Made by a program: the position numbers and the translations under genes. A stretch of DNA of 64,000 nt from Clostridia bacterium (GTDB lineage Bacteria; Bacillota; Clostridia; Christensenellales; Borkfalkiaceae): positions 62,001 to 126,000 of the forward strand of contig JAFQJB010000009.1 in assembly GCA_017397305.1 (NCBI GenBank), read 5' to 3'. The notes beneath the pieces are model-generated. The model was not told the origin of the DNA. It saw nothing but the letters and a program-made list of their open reading frames with translations, and ran no database searches. This document shows, piece by piece, positions 24,651 to 33,736 of the stretch; the first letter of the stretch is position 1, and every line of letters begins with the position of its first letter.

Positions 24651-25117
24651 GTGAACTTTTTATAAATAGGGCGCGTGCGTGTGCGTTTACAGGCCATAGA
24701 AAGCTTACAGAAGACTTTTCTATAGATAAATTAAAGCAAACGATAGAAAGGCTTATAGAAGGCGGTTTTAACACCTTCTTGGTGGGTATGGCACTCGGTT
24801 TTGATACTGAATGTTTTAAGGTTTTAGAAGGGATAAGAGAGAAAAAGGAAATAAAAATAATTGCTTGCATCCCGTGTGAAAGTCAGGCGGATAGGTTTTC
24901 TCTTAAAAACAAAAAAGAGTGGCAAAGAATGATAGATTCCGCTGACGAGCGGGTATATATAAGTAAAGAATATACCGCAACGTGCATGCAAAAACGCAAC
25001 GAATATATGGTCGATAACTGCTCGGTTCTCGTATCTTTTTTAAGGCAAGAAAAAAGCGGAACGGCAAATACCGTAAAGTACGCGGTTAAAAAACAAGTAA
25101 TGATAATAAAATTATAA
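24647..25117 (+). CDS. SLOG-family protein (YpsA/DUF1273-like)
   Basis: A 156-residue Rossmann-like protein similar to YpsA, whose superfamily (SLOG) binds nucleotide-derived ligands. Visible blocks are CAFTGHRKL near the N-terminus and GFNTFLVGMALGFDTECFKVL, as in DUF1273. YpsA affects cell division in Bacillus; the role here is not known. It begins with a GTG that overlaps the rsmG stop, so the two genes are translationally coupled, and it ends just before a strong bidirectional terminator. Confidence 0.8.
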   Translation: MSELFINRARACAFTGHRKLTEDFSIDKLKQTIERLIEGGFNTFLVGMALGFDTECFKVLEGIREKKEIKIIACIPCESQADRFSLKNKKEWQRMIDSADERVYISKEYTATCMQKRNEYMVDNCSVLVSFLRQEKSGTANTVKYAVKKQVMIIKL

Positions 25118-25132
25118 AAAAACAAAAAAAAA

Positions 25133-25165
25133 CCCCGAAAGAAATTTTTCTTTCGGGGATAATTT
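25133..25165. terminator. Bidirectional terminator
   Basis: CCCCGAAAGA (25133-25142) and TCTTTCGGGG (25149-25158) form a 10-bp stem with A-run and T-run on the two sides. It separates the rightward SLOG gene from the leftward ABC transporter. Confidence 0.92.
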
Positions 25166-26032
25166 TTATTCACCGTCTTTGTTAGTAACACTCGATAAAA
25201 AGTGGATAAGTTTTTTAGATTTTGGGTTGGTTAAAACGGTTTGCGGGTCACCGCATTCTTCAACAACACCGTCCGCCATAAACACGATTTTATCCGAAAC
25301 GTTTTTAGCAAAGCCCATTTCGTGTGTAACGATAATCATCGTTCTATCCTCGTCTTTAAGTGAGCGGATAACCTTTAACACCTCGCCCGTAAGTTCGGGG
25401 TCGAGCGCAGAGGTAGGCTCGTCAAAACACAAGATTTTAGGCTTTAACGCAAGCGCCCTTGCAATAGCCACACGTTGACATTGCCCGCCGGAAAGTTCAC
25501 AAGGGAAACTATTGATTTTTTCTTCTAGCCCTATTTTTTTAATGAGAGCAAGACTATCACTTTTAATCTCTTCAAGGTTTTCCTTTTTAAATATCGAAAC
25601 CATTTCAGCAATTTGCTTTTTTGTTAAAGAGTTGTCAAGTTTTGCCTTGTTTTTTAATTGCTTTTTATAGTCTTTTACCTTCTTTTTAAGTAAAAGGGTG
25701 GGGGCAAGCGTTATATTTTTTAGAACGGTATACTGCGGAAATAAGTGGAAAGATTGGAAAACAAGTCCAAAATTAAGGCGTTTTTCACGCAAAAACTTTT
25801 CTTTTTCCGCCTTCTTTACACTTCCGTCAAAAAGAAGTTCACCATCTAAGGTCATCGTTCCTTCGTTTGGTGTTTCCAAAAAGTTAATGCAACGAAGAAG
25901 GGTGGTTTTACCGCTACCGGAAGAGCCGATAATAGAAACAACTTCGCCCTTTTCTAAGGATAGGTCGATACCCTTTAACACCTTGGTTTGCCCAAAGCTT
26001 TTATAAAAATTTTTAATTTCAAGATACGCCAT
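25166..26032 (-). CDS. Polar amino-acid ABC transporter ATPase with helical-domain insertion
   Basis: A 288-residue ATPase of the GlnQ/HisP type that powers amino-acid uptake. Walker A GSSGSGKT is at 36-43, the Q-loop VFQSFHLFPQ at 91-100, the signature LSGGQ at 180-184 and Walker B ILCFDEPTSALD near 200. Between the Q-loop and signature, residues about 114-157 form a Lys/Glu-rich insertion of roughly 40 residues that usual GlnQ proteins lack. The signature reads LSGGQCQR instead of LSGGQQQR. It is the last gene of a substrate-binding protein, permease and ATPase operon. Confidence 0.92.
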   Translation of the reverse strand: MAYLEIKNFYKSFGQTKVLKGIDLSLEKGEVVSIIGSSGSGKTTLLRCINFLETPNEGTMTLDGELLFDGSVKKAEKEKFLREKRLNFGLVFQSFHLFPQYTVLKNITLAPTLLLKKKVKDYKKQLKNKAKLDNSLTKKQIAEMVSIFKKENLEEIKSDSLALIKKIGLEEKINSFPCELSGGQCQRVAIARALALKPKILCFDEPTSALDPELTGEVLKVIRSLKDEDRTMIIVTHEMGFAKNVSDKIVFMADGVVEECGDPQTVLTNPKSKKLIHFLSSVTNKDGE

Positions 26033-26041
26033 AATTTCACC

Positions 26042-26815
26042 TTATAAGCAAATGCAAATCAAACCGATAATAACGGCGATAGCAACTGCACTAACAATCA
26101 TAATAGAGCCGATAAACGTGCTAATCTTTGTTTTTAGGGAAAGTTTTCTTCTTACCTTAATTGCACTTGAACCTTCAGTAACGAACGCAAATCTCTTTTC
26201 CAATTTTCCAAAAATAATTGTGAGAAGACCAACGAAAAGGAGATAGAAAACACCGGTATAAAATAGCGGGTAAACCAAACCCCAAGCAACGAAGTCCTCT
26301 GCATTTTTCAAAATTTCTGCAACGAGAATAACCCTTGCAAGAGAGGTGTCTTTAACAAGAGTGATAATTTCATTGCTCATAGGCGGAATAATGCGTTTAA
26401 TAACTTGCACGAAAACGACCTTAAAGAACACTTGAGATTTGGTCATACCGAGAACTTTACCAGCCTCGTATTGACCAGAGGAAATACTTTCTATTCCCGC
26501 GCGGTAAATTTCCGAAAAATAACAAGCGTAGTTTATGGTGAACGCAACTAAAACGGCGATTAAACGCGGAAGAAGGCCTATGTGGAAAACAAGGCCAGGA
26601 ACGTAATAAATTACAATTATTTGGAGCATAAGAGGTGTTCCCCTTATAATCCAAACGATTCCGCGAACGAGTATTTTTAGAGGCTTAAATTTTGACATCG
26701 AACCGAATGCAATCAAAAGTCCCAGCGGTAACGCCGAGACTAATGTTAATGCAAAGATTTCACAAGTTGTCAAAAACCCTTCTAAAAGTTTTAAGGTTAT
26801 TGTTGTAAAGTCCAT
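26042..26815 (-). CDS. Amino-acid ABC transporter permease (HisM/GlnP type)
   Basis: A 257-residue integral membrane subunit with the binding-protein-dependent permease motif EAGKVLGMTKSQVFFKVVFVQ (EAA loop) that contacts the ATPase. Five or six membrane helices are seen, and FRGTPLMLQ-type sequence (VWIIRGTPLMLQIIVIYY) marks the polar amino-acid group. There is an extra hydrophobic C-terminal helix after a basic stretch, near residues 232-257, which is unusual. It lies 9 bases upstream of the ATPase gene. Confidence 0.92.
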   Translation of the reverse strand: MDFTTITLKLLEGFLTTCEIFALTLVSALPLGLLIAFGSMSKFKPLKILVRGIVWIIRGTPLMLQIIVIYYVPGLVFHIGLLPRLIAVLVAFTINYACYFSEIYRAGIESISSGQYEAGKVLGMTKSQVFFKVVFVQVIKRIIPPMSNEIITLVKDTSLARVILVAEILKNAEDFVAWGLVYPLFYTGVFYLLFVGLLTIIFGKLEKRFAFVTEGSSAIKVRRKLSLKTKISTFIGSIMIVSAVAIAVIIGLICICL

Positions 26816-26829
26816 ATAATTCCTATATA

Positions 26830-27597
26830 TTAGCCAAAGTATTTAGCCAAAAGTTTATTGAAAGTTCCGTCAGCTTTTAATTGAGCGATAGCCTCTTCAA
26901 TAGCATCACAAGTTTTTTGGTCATCCTTTCTGCAACCGATACCAAAGTATTCGATGGGGAAGTCAACGTCAACGTAGGTAAGGTCGGGGTTTGCACTGTT
27001 AGGTCCAACCAAAACGTCAGCCATAAGTTTGTCGATAATAGCAACCCTATTGGTACCAGCCTTAACTTCTAAAAGAGTGTTCTTTTGAGCAGAAGCGCCC
27101 ATGGGGGTAATGCCAAGACCTTTTGCGGTTGATTCGCCAGCAGAACCAGTTTCAACGTATACTTCAAAACCAGTTAGACCTTTTTTGTCAGCAGTGGCAG
27201 AGAATTTAGCAGCATCAGCCGTTTTGCAAACGATAACTTGTTTGTTTTCAAGATAAGGGTCGGTGATGCACATTGCTTCTTTAAGTTCGTCGGTAATGGT
27301 CATGCCGTTCCAAACAACGTCGATTTCGTATGAGTTAAGTGACATAACTTTGTTTTTCCAAACAATTTCTTTAAATTCATAGTCAACGTCCATAATTTCG
27401 CAAACAGCGATTGCAAGTTCGGTGTCGAAACCAACTAATTTTGATGAATCAGCTTCATCGAAATAGTTCATCGGGGGATAAATGGTGTAGCCGATAACAA
27501 GCTTTTCTTTTTCGCCTTTGTTACCACAGCCAACAATACCAAAGCAGGTTACGCATGCAAGAAGCATTGCAACGATTGTAGTGATAAGTTTTTTCAT
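26830..27597 (-). CDS. Amino-acid ABC transporter substrate-binding lipoprotein
   Basis: A 255-residue extracytoplasmic receptor for polar amino acids (SBP_bac_3 fold). The lipobox IVGC with Cys24 gives a lipid anchor. The mature part follows the standard order: LVIGYT at 33-38, the N-lobe, the hinge region with VETGSAGES at about 148-156, then the second lobe and return strand with YFGIGCRKDD. It is the first gene of the transporter operon. Its standard domain order is a useful comparison for the two neighbouring lipoproteins, where the halves are swapped. Confidence 0.92.
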   Translation of the reverse strand: MKKLITTIVAMLLACVTCFGIVGCGNKGEKEKLVIGYTIYPPMNYFDEADSSKLVGFDTELAIAVCEIMDVDYEFKEIVWKNKVMSLNSYEIDVVWNGMTITDELKEAMCITDPYLENKQVIVCKTADAAKFSATADKKGLTGFEVYVETGSAGESTAKGLGITPMGASAQKNTLLEVKAGTNRVAIIDKLMADVLVGPNSANPDLTYVDVDFPIEYFGIGCRKDDQKTCDAIEEAIAQLKADGTFNKLLAKYFG

Positions 27598-27740
27598 AAT
27601 ATAACTCCTAAAAAAATATGTTTACTGCTTTGCTTTATCACTTTATCGCGCTAAAGCGTTTCAGTAAACATATTATACTAATATTTTTCAATTAAGTAAA
27701 GCGTTTTGCCCTAAATTTGATAAATTTATTTAAAAATTGC

Positions 27741-28730
27741 TTATTTTAATAAAATATCGGTCAAATACCCTTTAATAAGGCTTTCCCCTTCGGAGCCAGA
27801 AGCCGCACAAAAACGTGCATTTTTAAGCTCTGTTAGGGAAGAATATTTTTCGGCATCTTGCTTTCTTACAACCAAGCAGTAACTATTTTGCATGTGCGGG
27901 GAAGTAACGTCAAACTTTTCCCTTAAAGCTGGGGTATCTACGATTGCACCCATAATAACGTCCACAGTGCCGTCGTTTAATTTGGTTTCAATATCTTTCC
28001 ATTCGATAGGTTGAACGTAATAATCGCCCGACTCGGTAAAAAAGCCCATCGCCGTCGCAACAGTTTTAAGAATGTTTATTTCCACGCCGTCCGAGTGCCC
28101 GTTGTCGTGACGATATACAAGCGAGTCAAGGCGGTTAAACCCTTTTGAATCGGGGGGAAGAGTCCAGCCGATATTAAACATACCCCTTTGGCAAACCGTT
28201 TGCCATTCGCCCGTCGGCGTATCGGTAAGGTAAACCTCGGGGTCGGGGATAGAGAGCACTAAATTTTGAAGACCGCAAAGCTCGGCGATTTTATAAAGGT
28301 CCATATCGTAGTGCATAACTCCCGTTTTGTTGTTGGAAAAGTTTACGTCGATAGGGAACTCTTGAATATTATACATCGCCGCATTGATATACTCGTCAAG
28401 GTTAGAGTTTTTGCGGGTGATAAAACAAAAATTTTCCTTGCTAAATTCTATACCATTAACGTCGATAACGGTTAAATCTTGCAAACCGCTTACGCAAGAA
28501 ATAAGGTAATCAGCCTCGTACCTATCCACAACGGCAACGTCAACAAGGTCAAAAGATAGGTCGAAAACCGCATCCATTTGGTTTGCAGTTAAATTATAGG
28601 AAAGAGAATCTTTAGTGGGTTTATCGTCGGGGTTTTTACCGTTTTCACCATTACCACCACAAGCAAAAAGGGAAAGACAGCAAAGCACCGATAAAATTAA
28701 AGATATAGCCTTAAAAATTTTTCTTTTCAT
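27741..28730 (-). CDS. Lipoprotein resembling a circularly permuted solute-binding protein (copy 1)
   Basis: A 329-residue lipoprotein (lipobox LFAC, Cys24). Residues about 50-125 (MDAVFDLSFDLVDVAVVDR through LDEYINAAMYNI) match the C-terminal half of an SBP_bac_3 protein, including the return strand ENFCFITRKNSN. Residues about 184-329 (FNIGWTLPP through ASGSEGESLI) match the N-terminal half and end just where a normal protein would continue, at the GSAGES-like hinge motif. A 60-residue linker joins them. The order is thus the reverse of the neighbouring gene at 26830-27597. It may sense or bind a solute for the same transporter. A fusion of two partial copies is the alternative. Confidence 0.75.
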   Translation of the reverse strand: MKRKIFKAISLILSVLCCLSLFACGGNGENGKNPDDKPTKDSLSYNLTANQMDAVFDLSFDLVDVAVVDRYEADYLISCVSGLQDLTVIDVNGIEFSKENFCFITRKNSNLDEYINAAMYNIQEFPIDVNFSNNKTGVMHYDMDLYKIAELCGLQNLVLSIPDPEVYLTDTPTGEWQTVCQRGMFNIGWTLPPDSKGFNRLDSLVYRHDNGHSDGVEINILKTVATAMGFFTESGDYYVQPIEWKDIETKLNDGTVDVIMGAIVDTPALREKFDVTSPHMQNSYCLVVRKQDAEKYSSLTELKNARFCAASGSEGESLIKGYLTDILLK

Positions 28731-28740
28731 AATGCCTCTT

Positions 28741-28772
28741 AAAAAAATGCTCGGCCGATTTGACCGAGCATT
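28741..28772 (-). terminator. Terminator between the two permuted-SBP genes
   Basis: On the minus strand AATGCTCGG and CCGAGCATT pair around a nine-base loop and are followed by seven U residues. It ends the upstream gene of the pair, so the two lipoproteins are probably separate transcription units. Confidence 0.88.
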
Positions 28773-28787
28773 AGTTTTTGTTAAAAA

Positions 28788-29771
28788 TTAACCTAAAACA
28801 GCAGTTTTGATAGCGCCCGTTTTAATAAGGGTTTCACCAACAGTACCGCTAGCTGCGGTAAAGCTTGCATCTTTCATACCAGCAAAGGTTGCATATTTGC
28901 TTGCATCTGCCTTTCTAATAACAAGCACTTGGCTGTTAGTAAGATAGGGAACGGTAAAGTTAAAGTCGCCATTCCAACCTTCTCTTGAGAAACCGCCGAT
29001 AAGAACGTCTACTTCGCCAGAAGCAAGCGCTTGTTCACGGTTTGCATAGGTAACAAAGTTGGTGTTTGTGGTTGCAACGGTCAAGCCGTAAGCTTTTGCA
29101 ACTGCTCTCATAAGCAATACTTCAAATCCGTCGTCACCAGCAAAGTGGCTGTTGCCGGCAAAAGGCATGTTGTTAAGTTCTCTCTTATTAACGTCGGTAA
29201 CAAAGCCGATTTTGAAATTGTCTACCAAAATTCTTTCAAATTCCGAACCACTTTCAGGAACGTCTTCAATAGAAATTGAAGGTTGTTTGATTGTGATAAG
29301 GTCGGAAGCTAAACCGAAAGAGTCAGCAACGTCAACGAGTTTGCAATCGATATCGCCAAGGCTATTGGTGTAGTTAACGGTAATCTCTTCGTTTTGGAAG
29401 TGATAGAGCGCTGCGTTTATAAAGTCAGCAACGTCAGTACCTTTTTTGGTAGCCATAACGTATTCTTCGGTGTTGAAAGCAAATTGGTCGCCAGAAATAA
29501 ACATAATAGAATCGTCATAAGTTCTCTTATAGTAGTTTCTAAATACCGCTTTTTCAACAACAGCAATGTCAGCAGCCTCGCCAACAACTTGGTCGATAGC
29601 ATCGTATTGAGTGTTCATTGCCGAATAGGTAAGTTCGGTTTTTGCGGGTGCGGGAGGAGTGGGTTTGTCGCCTTCGCCGCCACCATTACCGCCACAAGCA
29701 ACTAAGCCCATGCAAGCGGTAAGAGAAATAACGAACGCACAAATAAGTGTTAAAAATTTCTTCATTTTCAT
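28788..29771 (-). CDS. Lipoprotein resembling a circularly permuted solute-binding protein (copy 2)
   Basis: A 327-residue lipoprotein (lipobox LVAC, Cys26) with the same swapped architecture as the next gene downstream. Residues about 50-125 correspond to the second half of an SBP (ADIAVVEKAVF, EEYVMATKKGTDVADFINAALYHF), residues 186-327 to the first half (FKIGFVTDV, FTVPYLTNSQVLVIRKAD, ASGTVGETLI), with a linker of about 60 residues between. The two copies are clearly paralogous but diverged. ATG at 29763-29765 may be the true start because AGGAG is nine bases before it; the ATG at 29771 is only three bases from the site. The ligand is unknown. Confidence 0.75.
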   Translation of the reverse strand: MKMKKFLTLICAFVISLTACMGLVACGGNGGGEGDKPTPPAPAKTELTYSAMNTQYDAIDQVVGEAADIAVVEKAVFRNYYKRTYDDSIMFISGDQFAFNTEEYVMATKKGTDVADFINAALYHFQNEEITVNYTNSLGDIDCKLVDVADSFGLASDLITIKQPSISIEDVPESGSEFERILVDNFKIGFVTDVNKRELNNMPFAGNSHFAGDDGFEVLLMRAVAKAYGLTVATTNTNFVTYANREQALASGEVDVLIGGFSREGWNGDFNFTVPYLTNSQVLVIRKADASKYATFAGMKDASFTAASGTVGETLIKTGAIKTAVLG

Positions 29772-29934
29772 TTTCTCCTAAAAATTTTTTACTAGAATAT
29801 AATACCACATTTTATCAGTATTTGCAAGTCAAATAAAAAGATTTTATCAAAGAACAAAAAGAGTATATAATAATGCACCCTTAAAATCAATGAAAAATTA
29901 AAAACGGCTTATGAAAAATCAAACAATAAATTAA

Positions 29935-29969
29935 ACGCGCACGCGTGTTCACGCACGCACGCGCACGCG
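29935..29969. repeat. Alternating purine-pyrimidine CG/CA tract (Z-DNA-prone)
   Basis: Fourteen bases of perfect purine-pyrimidine alternation (29935-29948) are followed, after one break, by twenty more (29950-29969), mostly CG and CA steps. It stands in an otherwise AT-rich spacer between PFOR and the lipoprotein genes. Confidence 0.8.
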
Positions 29970-29973
29970 AGAA

Positions 29974-30004
29974 ATAAGAAAAACGCCACTAAAAAGTGGC
30001 GTTT
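29974..30004 (-). terminator. Terminator of the PFOR gene
   Basis: AAACGCCACT (29981-29990) and AGTGGCGTTT (29995-30004) arms around an AAAA loop, followed on the minus strand by a T-rich tail. It begins 17 bases beyond the PFOR stop. Confidence 0.9.
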
Positions 30005-30020
30005 AATCTTTATAGTTTTA

Positions 30021-33000
30021 TTATTTACCAGCAAGGTTTTTATAAGTTTCAATACGTGCTTTGCTGTCCTTTTCGGTCTTTTCGAAAAGTTGTTCAGCAA
30101 GTTCGGGACGCGCTTTCATAAGTGAAGCGTATCTCGTTTCGCCAAGCAAGAATGACTTATAGTCGCCCGTCGGCTCTTTGGAATCGAGAGTGAAAGGATT
30201 CTTTCCTTCGTCGATAGCTTCGGGGTTGTAGCGGTAAAGTTGCCAATAACCGCAATCAACAGCCTTCTTCTCTTCGTCTTGAGACTTCATCATGTTGATA
30301 CCGTGGTTGATACAGGGTGCGTAGCAGATAATAAGTGACGGTCCGTCGTATTTTTCTGCTTCAACAAGCGCGTTCATAAGTTGTTGCTTGTTAGAACCCA
30401 TAGAGCATTGAGCAACGTAAACGTAACCATAGCTCATAGCCATCATGCCGAGGTCTTTTTTCTTAACTCTCTTACCAGCAGCGGCAAACTTAGCAACTGA
30501 ACCGGTAGGAGTAGACTTACTTGCTTGTCCACCAGTGTTGGAGTAAACTTCGGTATCGAGAACGAGAACGTTAACGTTTTCGCCAGAAGCAAGAACGTGG
30601 TCAAGTCCGCCGTAACCGATATCGTATGCCCAGCCGTCACCACCGAAAATCCAGATAGACGGTTTAACAAGACAGTCGAGGTTGCCCTTGATGTAGTCAA
30701 GACCAGCAGCCGTTTCGTTTGCGATTGCACTCTTAACAAGTTCAGCAGCAACCTTGCTCTTTTCAGCATCTTCTTTATCAGCTAGCCATGCGGTGAAAGC
30801 AGTTTTGGTTTGTTCAGAAACTGCGTCCATAGTTGCGTTCATATCTTCTTCGATTTTAGCACGACGAGCCTTCATAGCAAGGTTCATACCATAACCGAAT
30901 TCTGCGTTATCTTCAAAGAGGCTGTTTGCCCAAGCAGGACCTTTGCCTTCTTTGTTCTTGGTGTAAGGACAAGTGGGGGCAGAACCGCCGTAGATTGATG
31001 AACAACCCGTTGCGTTTGCAACAATCATTCTGTCACCGAAAAGTTGGGTAACAAGTTTAACGTAAGGTGTTTCACCACAACCAGCACAAGCACCGGAGAA
31101 CTCGAACAAGGGTTTGTTGAATTGGCTACCCTTAACGGTGGTGGGCTTGCAACCAGGACAAGCGGATACGTTAACTTCAGGAAGAGTTTCGCTATATTCG
31201 TAGTTAACCGTTTCTTCAGCAACAACGCTACCGAACGGAACCATAGTAAGTGCTTTTTCTTTTGCGGGGCAAATATCTGCACAAACACCGCAACCCATAC
31301 AATCTAGGGGAGAAACTTGCATTCTAAATTCGAAGCCCTTGTTACCAATCATAGCCTTGGTGATAAATGAAGCGGGTTTATCTTCGCCTTCTTTCACGAT
31401 TGCAGGTCTAATACATGCGTGCGGGCATACGAACGAACATTGGTTACATTGGATACATTTTGAAGCATCCCACTTAGGAACGTTAACAGCAACGCCACGT
31501 TTTTCAAACTTGGTTGTGCCAGTGGGAACGGAGCCGTCTGCGTTGAATGCAGAAGAGGGGAGCTTGTCACCTTCCAAAACGAGAATGGGGTGAACGATAT
31601 CCTTAAAGTATTTGTTATCAGCAACTGCAGCCATGGGAGCGCCAGTTTCAGCCGTCTTCCAGCTTGCAGGAACGTCGATTTTAACGAGGTTTGCTTCAGC
31701 AGAGTCGATTGCATTGTAGTTCATTTGAACAACGGCGTCGCCTTTTTTAGCAAAGGATTTGTAAGCCATTTTCTTCATGTAGTCAACTGCTTGTGCGTAA
31801 GGAATAATGTTAGCAACCTTAAAGAAAGCAGATTGCAAAATAGTGTTGGTTCTTCCACGAAGACCAAGTTCAGCAGCAATCTTAATAGCGTCGATAACGT
31901 AAAGGTTGATGTTCTTGTTTGCGATATCGCGTTTTACGAATGCGGGGAGAACGTCTTCAAGTTCAGCAGCGGTTTTAGCCGAAGTGTTGAAAAGGAAGGT
32001 ACCGTTTTCTTTAATATCGCCGGTCATGTTGTAACGGGTGATATAAGAGGGGTTAGAGCATTGAACAAAGTCAGCCGCGTCGATAAGGTATGCCGATTGA
32101 ATGGGGGTATCGCCGAAGCGGAGGTGTGAAACGGTTATACCGCCAGACTTCTTACTATCGTAGAAGAAGTAACCTTGAACGTATTTGTCGGTGTGGTCAC
32201 CGATGATTTTGATTGAGTTCTTGTTTGCACCAACAGTACCGTCAGAACCGAGACCCCAGAACTTACAAGAAATGGTGCCAGCGGGTGCTGCGTCGTATTT
32301 GGTAGAAAAATCAAGTGAAGTGTTGGTGATATCGTCGTAAATACCAACGGTGAAGTGGTTCTTAGGTTCAGCGAGTTCCAAGTTCTTGTAAACTGAGAAA
32401 ATCATTGAAGGATTGAATTCCTTGCTACCAAGACCGTATCTACCGCCAACAACTTTAATATTGGACATGCCTTTTTCAAGAAGTGCAGAGCAAACGTCCA
32501 AGTACAAGGGTTCGCCGAGTGAACCAGCTTCTTTGGTTCTGTCGAGAACAGCAAGTTTTTTAACGGTTTTAGGAAGCGCGTTTACAAAGTAATCGATTGC
32601 AAACGGACGATAGAGTCTAACTTTTAGTAGACCAACTTTATGACCTTCCGCGTTCATCTTGTTAATGGTTTCTTCAACTGCGTCAGCACCGCTACCCATC
32701 ATAACGATAACGTTTTCAGCATCGGGTGCACCAACGTAGTCGAAAAGGTGATAACTTCTACCGGTGAGGGCAGAAACCTTATCCATAACCTCTTGAACGA
32801 TTGCGGGGGTTGCCTCGTAATACTTGTTTGCAGTTTCTCTGTTTTGGAAATAAATATCAGAGTTTTGTGCAGTACCCTTTTGAACGGGGTGTTCGGGGTT
32901 GAGAGCGCGTGCACGGAAATCTTCAATGTCTTTCATGTCCACAAGCGCTTTCATTTCGTCGTATTCGATAGCGTCAATCTTGCTTACTTCGTGACTGGTT

Positions 33001-33518
33001 CTAAAACCGTCGAAGAAGTGAAGGAAGGGAACTTTTGTCTTTAAGGTTGAAAGGTGTGAAACGAGTGCAAGGTCCATAACTTCTTGAACAGAGTTACTTG
33101 CAATCATTGCAAAACCAGTTTGACGACAAGCCATAACGTCCGCATGGTCACCGAAAATGTTGAGTGAGTGTGCAGCAAGCGCTCTTGCACTAACGTGGAA
33201 AACGGTGGGGAGAAGTTCGCCCGCGATTTTGTACATGTTAGGAATCATCAAAAGCAAGCCTTGGCTTGCGGTGTAAGTGGTGGTAAGTGCACCTGCGGTA
33301 AGAGAGCCGTGAACTGCACCAGCAGCACCTGCTTCCGACTGCATTTCAGCAAGGCGGAGAGTTTGACCAAACATGTTAACTCTGCCCGCAGCTGACCATT
33401 CGTCAGCAACTTCTGCCATAGGAGAAGAGGGGGTAATCGGGTAGATTGCCGCTACTTCTGAAAAGGCATACGCTACGTGACTGGCGGCGGTATTGCCGTC
33501 GATTGTCATTTTTTTCAT
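30021..33518 (-). CDS. nifJ: Pyruvate:ferredoxin (flavodoxin) oxidoreductase, single-chain
   Basis: A 1165-residue homodimer-forming enzyme that oxidises pyruvate to acetyl-CoA and reduces ferredoxin, central to anaerobic fermentation. Domain I begins MTIDGNTAASHVAYAFSE with the substrate-site YPITPSSPMAE. Two 4Fe-4S motifs follow, CIQCNQCSFVCPHAC and CMGCGVCADICPAKE, and the C-terminal thiamine diphosphate domain has ACAGCGETPYVKL and GDGWAYDIGYGG. All expected cysteines are present. GGAGG precedes the ATG. It is a single-gene unit. Reduced ferredoxin made here could feed the FTR-like protein at 19002-19199. Confidence 0.97.
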   Translation of the reverse strand: MKKMTIDGNTAASHVAYAFSEVAAIYPITPSSPMAEVADEWSAAGRVNMFGQTLRLAEMQSEAGAAGAVHGSLTAGALTTTYTASQGLLLMIPNMYKIAGELLPTVFHVSARALAAHSLNIFGDHADVMACRQTGFAMIASNSVQEVMDLALVSHLSTLKTKVPFLHFFDGFRTSHEVSKIDAIEYDEMKALVDMKDIEDFRARALNPEHPVQKGTAQNSDIYFQNRETANKYYEATPAIVQEVMDKVSALTGRSYHLFDYVGAPDAENVIVMMGSGADAVEETINKMNAEGHKVGLLKVRLYRPFAIDYFVNALPKTVKKLAVLDRTKEAGSLGEPLYLDVCSALLEKGMSNIKVVGGRYGLGSKEFNPSMIFSVYKNLELAEPKNHFTVGIYDDITNTSLDFSTKYDAAPAGTISCKFWGLGSDGTVGANKNSIKIIGDHTDKYVQGYFFYDSKKSGGITVSHLRFGDTPIQSAYLIDAADFVQCSNPSYITRYNMTGDIKENGTFLFNTSAKTAAELEDVLPAFVKRDIANKNINLYVIDAIKIAAELGLRGRTNTILQSAFFKVANIIPYAQAVDYMKKMAYKSFAKKGDAVVQMNYNAIDSAEANLVKIDVPASWKTAETGAPMAAVADNKYFKDIVHPILVLEGDKLPSSAFNADGSVPTGTTKFEKRGVAVNVPKWDASKCIQCNQCSFVCPHACIRPAIVKEGEDKPASFITKAMIGNKGFEFRMQVSPLDCMGCGVCADICPAKEKALTMVPFGSVVAEETVNYEYSETLPEVNVSACPGCKPTTVKGSQFNKPLFEFSGACAGCGETPYVKLVTQLFGDRMIVANATGCSSIYGGSAPTCPYTKNKEGKGPAWANSLFEDNAEFGYGMNLAMKARRAKIEEDMNATMDAVSEQTKTAFTAWLADKEDAEKSKVAAELVKSAIANETAAGLDYIKGNLDCLVKPSIWIFGGDGWAYDIGYGGLDHVLASGENVNVLVLDTEVYSNTGGQASKSTPTGSVAKFAAAGKRVKKKDLGMMAMSYGYVYVAQCSMGSNKQQLMNALVEAEKYDGPSLIICYAPCINHGINMMKSQDEEKKAVDCGYWQLYRYNPEAIDEGKNPFTLDSKEPTGDYKSFLLGETRYASLMKARPELAEQLFEKTEKDSKARIETYKNLAGK

Positions 33519-33736
33519 ATATTATTCCTCCGTGTTAGATTTACTATAATATAGTTAACACAAGTATTATACATATTTAAAGGCGAATAGTCAACGCAAA
33601 ATTAAAAATTTTTAAGGGTAAATTTATATAAATTTATGGTAAAAAACTTTATACCGCAGTTTGCTTGTAAAAAATTTTGCTTTTTGCTATAATAAAAAGG
33701 CTTTAGAAAAGCACATAACTTTTTGTGGAGTTTTAG

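Noticed and set aside
30443..33395. Long frames antisense to the PFOR gene
   Set aside because: They are shadows caused by its codon bias; the sense protein is complete with all domains.
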